Assembly: GCA_030704615.1 (NCBI GenBank)
Contig: CM060731.1
Location: 55,724,221-55,774,755 of the forward strand
Direction of reading: 5' to 3'
From: Takakia lepidozioides
Lineage: Eukaryota; Streptophyta; Takakiopsida; Takakiales; Takakiaceae
DNA length: 50,535 bases
The notes under the pieces are model-generated. The model searched no databases. It saw nothing but the letters and a program-made list of their open reading frames with translations, and was not told the origin of the DNA. A program made the position numbers and the translations under genes. Of this stretch, positions 21,101-32,812 are shown one piece after another. Position 1 is the first letter of the stretch, and every line of letters begins with the position of its first letter.

Positions 21101-21744
21101 AACGTTACCTTTCTGACTGGGAATTTGGCATAGTCGAGAGCAGCCAGCTCGGAGCGAGAACCATCGAGGTGATGTTGTCGTAGGAGCTGCACAATGGACC
21201 GGGTTGGAGTTATGCTCGAGGGCACATTCGTAGCACCGACAGAGACGTCCATGCCGGATTTGAACAATCGTGTGGAGGACATGGGTACCTCAATGCAATC
21301 ATCTTCCTCGTCGGAAATGTCGAATACGTCCACACGAGAAGCTATGGAGGGTCTTGACGGTCCAGGTCGGGAATGATTATCGTTGCATACCTCTCTGTTG
21401 GAAGTGGCCGCCTCTTGGTTTCCGGACTCCTTTGTGGATGGTGTGGGCAGCGACTGATTCGGAAAGGGAATGGGCATTCCCACAGCTCGGTACAGGATGG
21501 TGTCTGATGGGGGAACGTGCCATTCGATTCCGCAACCTCCGTCGTTACCTAGCACGACAATGGTCTCGTCAACCTGTCCAGGAACATCCTTCCTTTCTTC
21601 TTCCAAATAAACTGTGCCCGGTTTGAGCTTGAATTTGGAACAAAGGTAAGTTTCAGTCACTCTGCAAAGTCATCCCTCGTTTGGGATCCAGGCTCTCCCA
21701 AGTTGCGGAGGACAGCAAACTATAGCGTAGGAATTCGGAGCCAT
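18137..21744 (-). pseudogene. Mutator-like DDE/SWIM transposase, copy C (two in-frame stops)
   Basis: This is the most complete family I transposase. The likely start is ATG at 21744 (MAPNSYAIVCC). Exon 1 runs to 19651, the intron 19650-19568 has GTAGGC...CTTCTAG borders, and exon 2 runs 19567-18137. Domains in order: N-terminal variable region; Cys/His cluster (KLRCLNPTCFHF, CAHCKEPPTC, CIHVGVHCHP) resembling WRKY-GCM/FLYWCH-type fingers; DDE core with VMFDHIKR, AICEMKGEDTQSEM, FMADNAQANWAAVRRVYG and CGFHWMQS; SWIM zinc finger CNC(x)nCPCKH near the C-terminus. Two in-frame stops, TGA at 21670-21672 (Gly in copy B) and TAA at 20281-20283 (Lys in copies A and D), make it inactive unless read through. 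KDZ-type transposases also carry SWIM-like fingers, so the superfamily label is provisional. Family role: cut-and-paste transposition. Confidence 0.82.
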
Positions 21745-22167
21745 CGAACACCGCACGGAGTTGGCAAGTGCGAGGTTCAGTATAGCGACAGACCAAGGCT
21801 CACAGGCACCATCTAAGTGGATCTGCGGAGTCCATCGACGATTGGAAGTCGCACATTGAAGTGGAAAGTATTGTTTCAAGCTACATGCATGAAGGTGGGA
21901 GGTTTGATTCCATAGCCAGTAAGTATGACAATGATGGCCGATTCGGCGACGAAATAACATCTTCTTACAGTTTCTCCTGAGGGTGGATCCAGCAGTATTC
22001 TCGGTGCAGACAGGAACGTTCGCACTGACAAGTGCCAGGACTATTAGTTAAAACGGTCAGACAACCAAGTTGTGCTCATCAAGACTGGCCGCAATGTTGT
22101 TTCGGAACAATGCAACCCATTCAGGTTCCAGATTTCCCGTCCCGAGTGATTCTTTCGATTGCTGGTG
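21745..22167. other. 5' flank of transposase copy C
   Basis: Sequence shared with copy B (14133-14567) between the transposase start and the first palindrome. It contains no ORF of note. It should hold the transposase promoter, but no clear TATA box could be assigned. Confidence 0.5.
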
Positions 22168-23298
22168 GACGGAAATACGGCGCCGCATTTCCGTTTTGCT
22201 TCTTGGTCATGCACCAGAGCGACGGAAATGCGGCACCGAGTTTCCGTCCGGGGGAAAACCTTTATACTCTCCAGAACGGAAATGCGGTAACGCATTTCCA
22301 TCCAGCAAGCACGGTATGTGAAGGTGGAACGGAAATGCGGTACCACGTTTCCGTTCTGATTGAGAATTATGAACAACGGGAACAGAAATGCGGCACCGCA
22401 TTTCCGTCCGAGTCGCACTTTACTCTCCATAACGGAAATGCGGTACCGCATTTCCGTTCTGATTGAGAATTATGAACAACGGGAACAGAAATGCGGCACC
22501 GCATTTCTGTCCGAGTCGCACTTTCCGACATTCCAGAACGGAAATGCGCCGCCGCATTTCCATTTTGTATCTGATGCATGGAGCCGAGTGCGATTCCGAC
22601 CGCTTCATACAGCGCAATTCCGACAGCTTGAGACATTCATACTATCCAGAACGGAAATGCGGTACCGCATTTCCGTTCTGACTGAAAATCGTGAACCATC
22701 GGAACTGAAATGCGGCAGCGCATTTCCATCCGAGTCGCACCTCCCAACATTCCAGAACGGAAATGCGGCACCGCATTTCCGTTCTGATGAAATATCCTGA
22801 AACATCGGAACTGAAATGCGGTACCGCATTTCCGTCGGAGTCGCAACTTCCGACATTCCAAAACGGAAATGCGGCGCCGCATTTCCGTTTTGTATGTGAG
22901 GCATGGAGCTGTGGAACGAAAATGCGGCACAACATTTCCGCCAACGTCAGACGTTAATACTCTACAGAACGGAAATGCGGTACCGCATTTCCGTTCTGAC
23001 TGAAAATCGTGCGCAACGGGAACAGAAATGCGGCACCGCATTTCCGTCCGAGTCGCACCTTTCGACATTCTAGAACGGAAATGCGGCGCCGTATTTCCGT
23101 TTTGTATATGGGGCCTGGAGCTGTGCTACGGAAATGTGTTGCCGCATTTCCATCCATGTGAGACCTTCAAACTTTCCAGACCGGAAATGCGGCACCGCAT
23201 TTCTGTCCAGGTGAGACCTCTATACTTTCCCGAACGGAAATGTGGCACGGCATTTCCATTCATCAACTAACGTATGTGAAGGGGGAAGGGAAATGCGG
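22168..23298. repeat. palindrome array, family I (copy C, left part)
   Basis: About 21 palindromes of the GGAAATGCGG-YR-CCGCATTTCC type at about 53-bp spacing, with the same linkers as copy B. The array stops at 23298 within a palindrome, where the family II element begins, and resumes at 45221. Confidence 0.92.
23290..23298. repeat. 9-bp target-site duplication, left copy
   Basis: GAAATGCGG here matches 45221-45229 exactly. Nine bases is the usual target duplication of Mutator-like elements. It is half of the family I palindrome. Confidence 0.75.
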
Positions 23299-23402
23299 CA
23301 GCGTAGCTACGGCGTGAGCCCAGCCCCGTGAGCCTGGGAGCTGAGCTCACGTTCAAGCTTTGAAGCGTGAGCTGAGCTCACGCTTCAGGGAAGCGTGAGC
23401 GG
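23299..23402. promoter_or_regulatory. family II left terminus with GTGAGC repeats
   Basis: Repeated GTGAGCC/GAGCTCAC units follow the border. They include a 27-bp near-perfect palindrome at 23361-23387 with arms TGAAGCGTGAGCT / AGCTCACGCTTCA around one G. This is a likely subterminal binding region for the transposase. Confidence 0.6.
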
Positions 23403-23717
23403 CATGAATCTGCTGGAGAAGCAGGTCCTATAGGCGAGGATTGCAGGAAGAGGGCCTATTACCGTGGACAAAACAAAGGAGGCCACCATGCACCATGTCT
23501 GCAATGCGTGCCAAAAAAGAGGAATATGTAAACATGGCAGATTTGAGCTCAGAATGATTGACACAGTTTATTTCAATTCACAGAGAGACGCTTACAATGA
23601 ATCGCAAGTGCATTTGCCCTCACAAGTGAACGAAATGTATATGTTTGTCATAAAATGAAAAGTCTTCACACGGCAACCTGGAAACCAGCATGGGAAGCGG
23701 GCATGGCTCGTATGTGT
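23403..23717. other. region downstream of transposase D
   Basis: It holds one 64-codon ORF (23464-23658, +) starting MDKTKEATMHH, with two CxxC-like spacings (CNACQKRGIC). It has no homologue elsewhere in the window and I do not call it a gene. Otherwise nothing is visible. Confidence 0.35.
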
Positions 23718-26601
23718 TCAAAGAGAAGTTGGCGGAGCTCTACGCGAGGTGTCCCGCTGCAGAAGGGTGATGACTTCTCCGTAGCCTAGTGTGGCTTGGT
23801 GAATGAATTGGTCTCTCTTACCGTCGCAACACATAATTACAAGGTATATGTAATATTGATGCTTGCAGGGGACCCACTTCCCTCTCATGCCGAGAGCGCC
23901 CTCACGCATCGTTACAAAATCCGGACAAGTGCACGATGGGAAATTCCCAATGGTAACTTGATATTCTTTGGCATGAAGAACTGAGCCAATTGACAGCACT
24001 GTGTAAATCCGTCCATACCCCGGGGAAGGGACTTCGGTGATACGAGTCACCGTAGCCTGCAAAATTCTAGCCGATTCCATCTTGCATTCGTGATCTGCAC
24101 CCGAAGCAACACGGCGCACTGTTTTTCCATCTCTTTTTGTTGGGTGGGAGTCGGCACCGGGTGGAGGCATTGTCGGAGCATGTGGCACATCTGTGCCGAC
24201 AGTGCATAAGGGCACCACCCGGGACCGTGCAAGACAAAACCCTCCCTCCTCCAGCATGCTTATCTCGGTTGAGGACAGCGATGTCCCAATTTTCACAGGC
24301 CAAATTGCGGGGGGAGGGGGCTTCATTATCACGGAAGGACGAACTGTTCCCTTCACGCATCGTGCCATATCGTCTGGGCAGAACCAAAACTTGTGTTCTT
24401 TTGACTCCCCACTATGGTAAGGTCGGAACAACCCTGTGAATGTTGGAGCTGGAGTCCCCCTGGAGCCTTTGCATATTTTTGATTTGCATTTCTTGAAAGA
24501 GGGGGTCCGAATTGCCATGCAAGCCACTCTAGATCCTGGTGGGGTGCGTTCTATATGCCAGTCACTATCAATGCAATCAGATTCCTGCACCATGGCCACC
24601 ACCTCCTCCAATGGGATTTCCGCTGCTATGCTTGCATGTTCTGCACCTGCTCCACAGGAGGAGGACCCACCTGGGAAGGGGCCGGCACAGGACTTAGTCT
24701 GCACTGGAGACACCTTTGGCACAGAGAAATTGACCCTGTCTGGCCTATGGGAATCTCCATCTGACCCTGGAAGAGTGTTTAATTTCCTTTTGCATGATCC
24801 AAATCTTTCCTCGCCTTCCAAATGGGGGAGCCTGGATTGCAGAGGGGAGCCTTCAGTGCACCTGTTTAGAGCTCTGGCCATCTTTGACGGGTCTCCGGAC
24901 CTACTCGCAGCCCTTAGCATCAACAAAGTTGAATCGGGGCCCTTCCCTCCACCCCGTCCCATCAGAAAATTGCGGTACCTGGTTTGTTGTGTAAGTGCCC
25001 GCACCATGTCATCAGCAGTGGCCACATACAAGTCACGACCTGCTTTGGTAGACTGTTGCATCCAGGCGTTGTGAACAGTCTCTGCCAAATTACACGATGG
25101 CATGTCGGCCAAGTCTTCCAAGGACATGTCCTGCAGGAGGCATTGCATGGAAATGTGAGGAAGGAAAAGAAATGGTAGAGGTTCTTCAAGTGACAATCGA
25201 ACAACCCCAAATGAACAGGCACGATGCAAATTGCAATTTGTGTTCAAGGAAAACTTGTGAGGCTTACCGTCGTCATGAAAGCTCCCCACTGTCTGTACCT
25301 GAAGTGCCAGAAAACCAACCAGTCCTCCAACTCCTTCAGGTGGATACCTGTAGCAGCACCAGCGGAGAACCACCAAGCCCGGATTGCCTGGTAAGTGCTC
25401 TCAGCTTCTCCCATTGAGGTGGCATTCTTGTACTTCAGACAGAGCCTTCTATGCTCCAACTGAAGGTCAGGGCGAATGCAGCGCTTTGTATGACGTGCCA
25501 GAGATTGACTCCAATGGAAGAGGCATGTGCGCTCCCTATTTTCCATGGGGACCTTAGGATCCCCAGAACCAAACACGCGCCGCACTGCATTGAAATTTGC
25601 CTGTGCACTATCAGCCATGAAGCCCGCAAAATTTGTGTTGTGTATTCCATTGCGCTGCATGACGGTCAGGAGGGAATTCCACATGAGCATCTGGGATTCA
25701 GTGTCCTCCGACTGCATATCACAAATTGCTATGGAGAGCACACGCTGGTACGCTGGATCATACACATGGCACGCCATGGTTGTCCAACCCTTCACCCGTT
25801 TGCAGTGATCAAACATTAACCAACATTTAGCCAAATCTCCTTCAGGTTGCATTCGGCGGACAATGCTCACACCACTGCCTTGGCCCACAGCGGACATCTT
25901 GAACAAATACACTTTGGACGAGCCCTGGCCAGGGAAGATACTGTTTTGAATGAATTCATAGCGACTCCTCCGTTTGAGGTCCATAATGTTGTCCATGAAT
26001 CCAGCAGTGCCTGTGCCCATTCTGAGTGCATTCACCTGGTTTCGAATATTGGGAGAGCTCAACACGGAGAAATGGTCCATGACTGCCTCAAGGGAATCTG
26101 CATCCAGCATTGGCTGTGTCGCATCCCCTTCACCCAGTATGTGTTTTTCCAGGAATGCCTTGCTAGCTGCAAGCGCTATAGCAGAAGGTGTTGCAGAAGG
26201 GGCATTATGGAACTCTTGCTTCAGTAGATTTCTAGCGATGTCCACGCTATCCCTGCAACTCCCTTTGGACACAGGATGCTCGTGTGCACCCATATGAATG
26301 CAGGCACGAGTCATTGTCTTGCATCGATGTGCCACCTGATACATACGAGCGTGGCAAACAGAAACACAGGACGGGGAAAGTTTGCAGAACCTGCACACAA
26401 AAGTATTGGTCTTGGGAGGTGCAAGCCCTGGGGTGAAAGGATTCAGGGGCACACCTTCCCACTCACTTTCGTTTGGCTGAGCGCTGTTTCTCAGCCGAGG
26501 GCAAGAAATATTCAGGCACTTGCAATGCCCAACGCAAACCGACCTCCGAAATTTCAAGCCAATGTCGTTATGGATGTTCGAAGTTTTTGTCCTGCACCAA
26601 G

Positions 26602-26605
26602 GATG
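26602..26605. repeat. target-site duplication of gag-PPR LTR element, left
   Basis: GATG before the LTR matches GATG at 34477-34480. Counting the next T on both sides, the duplication is GATGT (5 bp) with the LTR start shifted by one base. Confidence 0.65.
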
Positions 26606-27147
26606 TGTAGTGTGAAAAGAAGGGGCGTGAATCCCCTTCTGGTTAATCCTAAATCTGTACTCCTCCTACTCGTCCCTGTTGAAGTATCAGGGCAAAGGAA
26701 AGGAGCGTTCTCTTTCCTGTCCAACCATCGTCATGAGGCTATATGGGTTTTTCCTTCAGGTTCGTTCGTGATCAGAGTTTGCGGAATCCTCATCCACGCC
26801 GCAGCGGAAGAGAAGACATGGATGGGAGTCTTTGGTTTGTTCTTGCCCTCGGTTCTACTTCTATGCAACAGCCTGGCCCTATGCTCACTGCGCCAACAGT
26901 GTTGGCGTGATCTTTTATGTGATGCAAGCAGCCCAATGGCAGCGGTGAATACGACCCTTAATGTGAACCCCCTTGAGCAGTGACATGTCGGAAATCCCTT
27001 TTTGTAATGGTGACACAGATTTAGAGGGAGACAGCTCAGATCTTCATAAACTGCAGGGGCACTGGTTTTTCCTTCAGGATTCATGCTTTCTTCATCTCAA
27101 TCTCCCCAAGTTGGCCATCCCCCCATCAACCCTTTTTGCTGAGCAGC

Positions 27148-27203
<56 letters not shown>

Positions 27204-28868
27204 CCTTTTCTCGTCTGTTTCTCTATCTCTGTCTATGTCTACAGGCTCCTTACTTCTTCACATACAGCCCATCTATCACGTAATGCAAATGCACACTCCG
27301 CCAGGCATCCAGTGCAGCCAGCCATGAAGTCATCCTTGGTCTCACAAGGCAAAACCATCCCTTTCATCAGTCTCTCTATCTCTCTCTCTCTCTCTTCTCT
27401 CCGTCAATACTCAACCCTTCACACTACCCCTTTCTTTTAAAAGATCCCATTTCCCAAAACAGCTCTCATCCCTTCTTCAGATTCAACCTGAATACCCAAC
27501 ATCTCTCTTTTCCTTTCAACAAAAGGGCTTAAGTCGTTCATATCCTGATACAATGCTGAAATCACACCTTATCCCTTTTGTGTTTTCATACAGTTCCAGC
27601 TAACCCTCAGTTATCTCTCCAAGCAAACAAGCTATATCTACATTGGGTCCAGTGTATCACTACCCCCCCCCGCAGCATTGTGTGCAGGTTTACAACACTG
27701 AAACAAGAACAAGAATGAAGACAACAGTGACCATTCTGTTTTCTGTGACAACAGTCTCTCTCTCTCTCTCTTCACTCATTTTTCTTACTGACACTACGAC
27801 GGCAGGTGTATCCATTCCTTCCATGTTCTGGTTTGAAGTCCAGAGTCTCCATTCCATTTCCAAAAACCTTTCCTCTATCACATGTCTCCACCCTTTCCTT
27901 TCAACAACCAGGGCAGTCCTAAATCTACCAAAAGCGATTTCTAAGTCCAACCCAAAGAAGAAGCCCACAGTCTACCAACTTATCTGTTTTTATCCTCCAG
28001 TGAAGCGGTGGGTCAGCCTGCCGAGATGGCACCTCACCATCGCCTGTCAGCAGCCACCACAACCTTTTCTCCTTGTCTTGATTCCAGAGTTTATCATGCC
28101 ATGATGTCTCCTCATCATCCTATGGAGCATCCTGTGGTTTGCCAACTAAATTGCTCTATTCTTCTATGCATGTAGCTCTTTAAGAACTGAAATGGACCTA
28201 TAGCAAGAAGACAAAAAGGCAGCTAGAAGCCTGATTACAGATAACCTGTGTTGCCATCCAGCCAGCACTCCACATGCCTTATCACCTCCATTGATTGTGC
28301 TCAGATTCTCTTCCTTGTGCTTCTGGCAGGTGGCCGTTCTCCTTGCTTGCTCATCTGCCCATAACTGTCATCTTCAAGACAGTGGCGGCAGCGGTGGTGC
28401 GCCGCTCTCCTTACATGCTCCTATCTCCATGAATTGATCATCACAACGAGAAAGACGGCACCGCTTCCCTTTACACAGAATACCAAGCAGAGGCACTTAA
28501 TGCTGCCCTCTAAACCAAGCGAAGTCCCACAGCGCAGGTACAACCTCTCAACACAGACTGCCCTGTCAACACCACAGCTCGCGGCAGCTGCTACGAATCG
28601 CCCGTCACCTTCCTCTTCGTTCTTCCTTCCTCGCGGATTTTAGGTTGAGCATCAATGACGAAAACGTTCATCGCATGGATGAAAAATGCATGGTCACGAC
28701 TTAGCCATTTTTATTTTGGCAACGCATGAGTACAGTATGCCCACAAAATTACCTGTATGGAGGGATATATCCCTCTTGCAGTTGGTATGAGGGCCCTCCC
28801 ATTATAGTGATGCAGGGTCTTAACGGTGAAGCCAAAATGTAATGTCACTCCCCTGCATTCACACTACA
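26606..28868 (-). repeat. 3' LTR (left) of the gag-PPR element
   Basis: In element orientation it starts TGTAGTGTGAATG next to the purine tract and ends CTTCTTTTCACACTACA. It differs from the 5' LTR mainly in CT-run and C-run length and single bases, so the insertion is young. Confidence 0.92.
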
Positions 28869-28890
28869 TATGTAGTGTGTCTCCCTTTTT
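28869..28890 (-). other. polypurine tract of the gag-PPR element
   Basis: On the minus strand AAAAAGGGAGACACACTACA lies between the ORF stop and the 3' LTR, identical to 181-200 in the left copy. Confidence 0.6.
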
Positions 28891-31800
28891 AAGTGTCAGG
28901 GTCCTCACTGACCACCTTCACTGGCTGACCACCCACTGGTGGTATGAATGGTTTCAAATCTCGCCTACTTCTTACCCATTCCTTGTTTGCCCCATCTCTT
29001 AGCCTGCATTTGCGTGCAGCTTCCCTTCCAGGATCATAAGGTACTCCCAACAGGTACATTGTGTTAATTCCCCTTCTGTTTCTGCTCCAGATATCTTGGA
29101 GAGGTCCGTTCATAATATTGTTTTTGATTGTCATGCCTTGGCCTTCAGCAAAGGGAAACCCCTCTCTGCTCATAATCTTCATGGCCACTTCTGTCTGGCT
29201 GGTGCGAGCAGGGTTGTTCTCAAACTGACACCACCACCTGGTTTCCATGCAACTCATCATGCCAATTTCATGGCCTTCTTCCCTGGCCACAGTTTTCGTG
29301 CTCCATCCCTGAGCTTGCATCGTCGTCCAGCCTCTCTTATTTAAGTGACAGTGTCCCGGCTGTCCATTTGTTCCGCCGGCCAGAGCAAGTCCAATTTGTG
29401 ACAATGCCTTCTTCTTCTTGTAGTTCATGCCAGGCAGGTCCTGATCTCCTTCCCATACAAACCAGCGTTTCCCAATTTTGATGTTGCTCCCTGGCTCCTT
29501 GTTTTGAATCTCAGCTACCACTTGTGCTCCCATCGACACTTGCACCTTTCGTACTGCCTCATTTCCTGCATGCAGGTTGTCCTCAACAGCAGGCTGCAAT
29601 TTCATTTGCATTGTTGGTGGCAAGTCATGGGCAACCCTTTGGTTACCATGCCTTCCTTCTTCCCTTTCAACCAGCCTGCCCTCTTTAAGAGATTCAGGGC
29701 TGGTGTATGCCTTGCAAGTAGAAGTGATCGTGACATGGGTAGGCTTCATAGCCTCCCACATCAACTGCCCATCCATCTCCTGAGCCTGAATTTCACAACC
29801 ATGCTGGGCATATCCTGAAATCATTGCACTCCATGAGAGCAGATTGGGTGGCATACCTTCCTGCTCCATTTGTTCAAACAGTTGCCGGGTCTGTGCTTCA
29901 GAGCCATGCTGGGCATAACCTGCAATCATTACTCTCCATGGCCCCACTTTTCTGTGAGACATATTGTCACACACATGTTGTGCATTCATGCTCCCACGTT
30001 TGGCATACCTGTCAACAATGGCAGTCTCCATAATGATATCTGGTGCAATACCAGATTTGATACTGTCACCATGGACCTCTTCGCCTTTTACCCGGTCTGC
30101 CAGGTTCGCACATGCATTCAACACACACAGGAACGTCACCTGTTTGGGCTTCTCTTCTTCATCTCCAGCATCTGCCATGAGCTGCCTCCCATACAAGACA
30201 TGCAGCTCCTTCACTTTAATGCTTGAGCTTGCACTGAGCATTCTCAGATGTCCTCGTGTACCCGGATCCCATACCCTTTGTTGGGCATAGTTCATTGGCT
30301 GACCTCTGAACGTTATCAGGTCAACCAGGGTCTTCTCAGCAGAAAGGCCAACCTTCTCTTTCTGATCCCTATGCATCCTCTCCATCCCAAGATGCATCTC
30401 TCTAAGAGAGTCAAACTTTGCTGCTAGTTTCCCCATTTTCCACAACAAGAGTGTTGAACCGTGAGAAGATTTCAAATCTTTCTTGTGAACGGTACTCAAA
30501 TCTCCCATCCTTTGTTTTGTGGGTGGGAATTCAAGTTTCCTTGTATCAACATCTACAGTTTCAAGGGCTGGAGAGACACTCTGGCTTTTGGCACGAACTG
30601 GTGATTTCAGCGGACTCACATCTGATCCCAAGTTGTCATGCAAGCTGATGTCTCTTGTGCACTCAACCAACATCCACTTAGACATACCATCTTCCTTGTC
30701 ATCCTTCTCATGTGCTATATTGGGCGTATGTCCTCCTTTACTTGAGTGTTCCGAACTCCTTTTGTATTCAGGTTCATTGTCCTCCTTTGTCTTGCATTGC
30801 GCACATCTCACTCCTCCCATTCCCAATTGGTGTCCACATGTGTGTCTTTCTTTACACTCCATATGACCCTTCTTGGATGAACAAAAGGCAGTGACCTGCC
30901 CATCTACATAGCATTGGTCGTGCAACTGAAACTTCCTACTTCTGAACTCTTCTTCACTCAATAAATTTTGACCACACAACCCTTGCACGTTGTCGTTGAT
31001 GACATCAAGATTTCTGTATATTGGTGTGGTGGCGGTATCATGATCAAGACAATCATCCCTTGCTTCTAACTCTTGCTTGGTTCCACATTTTTTCCGCATG
31101 TCTTGCTCTATCTCCAACTGTGCATCCTTTATGTCTGATTCCAGGGGTGCATCTTGATCCAGACCCTTTCTCGTTTGAGCGAGCAATGTACACTCTTCCT
31201 CTACCCATCCCATCAGATCTGCCCAAGACTCCTTGTCATCTTCGTCTCTCAAGACACTCACTTCACAGGTTGTACCACTAATCCTTGGTGAGTTGGCAAC
31301 ACTATGCCCATACTCCCCAAGCATGTCTTGATCTACATGTGCCTTTGTAGAAGACCTTAGGATCTGCACAGGAACTTGCAACCTCGGTGCACTCTCTTCA
31401 TTGACACCTGATTGACTCTCTGTTGAACAAAAGATATCTTCCAAGATCTCTTCTTCCACATCACAAAACACATTCACAACGTTTGTGCCAAGAGAGCTTA
31501 CACATTCGAATTCCATCCTTCTGCTGCTCTTCGACTCCCATTGTTCCAACATTTCACAGCCTGAATCTTGCATTCCACATGTTCCCATTTGCAGCCCCAG
31601 CCGGTGATTCTTTTCACTTCGGATCTGATTCTGTCTTGATGGACATGCAGTGCAACACTCTACTTGCTGCCTTGTTTTGTTCAAGTTGAGAACTCGAGGA
31701 AGCATTGCAGGGACTTCACTGGTGTGGTTCTTCTCCCTAAAGCACCTCCGTGACATTGTTTTGTGATCTGGTATAGGTTTATGATCAATAGAACTCACAG

Positions 31801-32170
31801 GTGTGAACCTGTTGTGCTTATCCTTCTCAATCAGAGATAATTTCTCTTCCATCCCTGTAACAGACTCTTCCACATTGGTATCTATCTCATCAAACTTCCT
31901 TGCTAACATCACTTCATTCTTACTTGATTGATCTTCTCCTCCAAATTTCAAGATTATGGCTACTTGAAAATCATGCCAGTTCATGGACCTTGGTTTTTGC
32001 ATTCGATGCCAAGTGTCAGCCCGTGCCTTGAGATTCAGCCTTGCCGATATAAATAACTTGTGCTCGTCAAAGCTCCTCCTCTCACCATCCCTTTTCAGAT
32101 TCTGGATCCAGCTGCAAACATCCTCATCCTTCTTTCCGTAAAATGGAATGTTAGTCACCATTGCTCGCAA
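28889..32170 (-). CDS. gag-like protein fused to PPR repeats (1093 aa)
   Basis: A single uninterrupted ORF starting 58 bp inside the PBS. Residues about 1-110 (FYGKKDEDVCSWIQNLKRDG ... ARADTWHRM ... MNWHDFQVAIILKF) have the pattern of a retrotransposon gag capsid domain (F.G..D...W, later A..W, W..F). Residues about 110-640 are low-complexity, acidic and Cys-containing. Residues about 690-830 are unmistakably PPR: CVLNACANLADRVKGEEVHG, then VIAGYAQHG-like repeats (MIAGYAQHGSEAQTRQLFEQ, then SAMISGYAQHG), as in PLS-class plant proteins. The C-terminus (about 900-1093) is basic and unassigned. In host proteins PPR repeats bind single-stranded RNA in organelles; here they may bind the element RNA or be captured cargo. 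No catalytic domain is present. Confidence 0.85.
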   Translation of the reverse strand: MRAMVTNIPFYGKKDEDVCSWIQNLKRDGERRSFDEHKLFISARLNLKARADTWHRMQKPRSMNWHDFQVAIILKFGGEDQSSKNEVMLARKFDEIDTNVEESVTGMEEKLSLIEKDKHNRFTPVSSIDHKPIPDHKTMSRRCFREKNHTSEVPAMLPRVLNLNKTRQQVECCTACPSRQNQIRSEKNHRLGLQMGTCGMQDSGCEMLEQWESKSSRRMEFECVSSLGTNVVNVFCDVEEEILEDIFCSTESQSGVNEESAPRLQVPVQILRSSTKAHVDQDMLGEYGHSVANSPRISGTTCEVSVLRDEDDKESWADLMGWVEEECTLLAQTRKGLDQDAPLESDIKDAQLEIEQDMRKKCGTKQELEARDDCLDHDTATTPIYRNLDVINDNVQGLCGQNLLSEEEFRSRKFQLHDQCYVDGQVTAFCSSKKGHMECKERHTCGHQLGMGGVRCAQCKTKEDNEPEYKRSSEHSSKGGHTPNIAHEKDDKEDGMSKWMLVECTRDISLHDNLGSDVSPLKSPVRAKSQSVSPALETVDVDTRKLEFPPTKQRMGDLSTVHKKDLKSSHGSTLLLWKMGKLAAKFDSLREMHLGMERMHRDQKEKVGLSAEKTLVDLITFRGQPMNYAQQRVWDPGTRGHLRMLSASSSIKVKELHVLYGRQLMADAGDEEEKPKQVTFLCVLNACANLADRVKGEEVHGDSIKSGIAPDIIMETAIVDRYAKRGSMNAQHVCDNMSHRKVGPWRVMIAGYAQHGSEAQTRQLFEQMEQEGMPPNLLSWSAMISGYAQHGCEIQAQEMDGQLMWEAMKPTHVTITSTCKAYTSPESLKEGRLVEREEGRHGNQRVAHDLPPTMQMKLQPAVEDNLHAGNEAVRKVQVSMGAQVVAEIQNKEPGSNIKIGKRWFVWEGDQDLPGMNYKKKKALSQIGLALAGGTNGQPGHCHLNKRGWTTMQAQGWSTKTVAREEGHEIGMMSCMETRWWCQFENNPARTSQTEVAMKIMSREGFPFAEGQGMTIKNNIMNGPLQDIWSRNRRGINTMYLLGVPYDPGREAARKCRLRDGANKEWVRSRRDLKPFIPPVGGQPVKVVSEDPDT

Positions 32171-32227
32171 ATCACTCTCCTATCTTGCTACACTAAATCC
32201 TACATTTCCCGGATCAAAGACCGGCCT

Positions 32228-32239
32228 GCTCTGATACCA
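32228..32239 (-). other. primer-binding site (initiator-Met tRNA)
   Basis: On the minus strand TGGTATCAGAGC follows the 5' LTR. This is the standard plant LTR-retroelement PBS complementary to the 3' end of initiator methionine tRNA. It fixes the element's orientation and the 5' LTR border. Confidence 0.85.
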
Positions 32240-32770
32240 AAAGAAGGGGCGTGAATCCCCTTCTGGTTAATCCTAAATCTGTACTCCTCCTACTCGTCCC
32301 TGTTGAAGTATCAGGGCAAAGGAAAGGAGCGTTCTCTTTTCTGTCCAACCATCGTCATGAGGCTATATGGGTTTTTCCTTCAGGTTCGTTCGTGATCAGA
32401 GTTTGCGGAATCCTCATCCACGCCGCAGCGGAAGAGAAGACATGGATGGGAGTCTTTGGTTTGTTCTTGCCCTCGGTTCTACTTCTATGCAACAGCCTGG
32501 CCCTATGCTCACTGCGCCAACAGTGTTGGCGTGATCTTTTATGTGATGCAAGCAGCCCAATGGCAGCGGTGAATACGACCCTTAATGTGAACCCCCTTGA
32601 GCAGTGACATGTCGGAAATCCCTTTTTGTAATGGTGACACAGATTTAGAGGGAGACAGCTCAGATCTTCATAAACTGCAGGGGCACTGGTTTTCCTTCAG
32701 GATTCATGCTTTCTTCATCTCAATCTCCCCAAGTTGGCCATCCCCCCATCAACCCTTTTTGCTGAGCAGC

Positions 32771-32812
<42 letters not shown>

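Noticed and set aside
24436-25074. 212-codon plus-strand ORF opposite transposase D
   Set aside because: It is the antisense shadow of the exon encoding the Pro-rich and SWIM region, with no motif of its own.
26276-26983. 235-codon plus-strand ORF across the LTR border
   Set aside because: It runs from antisense transposase sequence into LTR sequence, so it is a chance junction ORF.
29800-30130. Ordinary nuclear PPR gene of the host
   Set aside because: The PPR segment is inside one ORF that begins with a gag-like domain and lies between two near-identical LTRs with PBS and purine tract.
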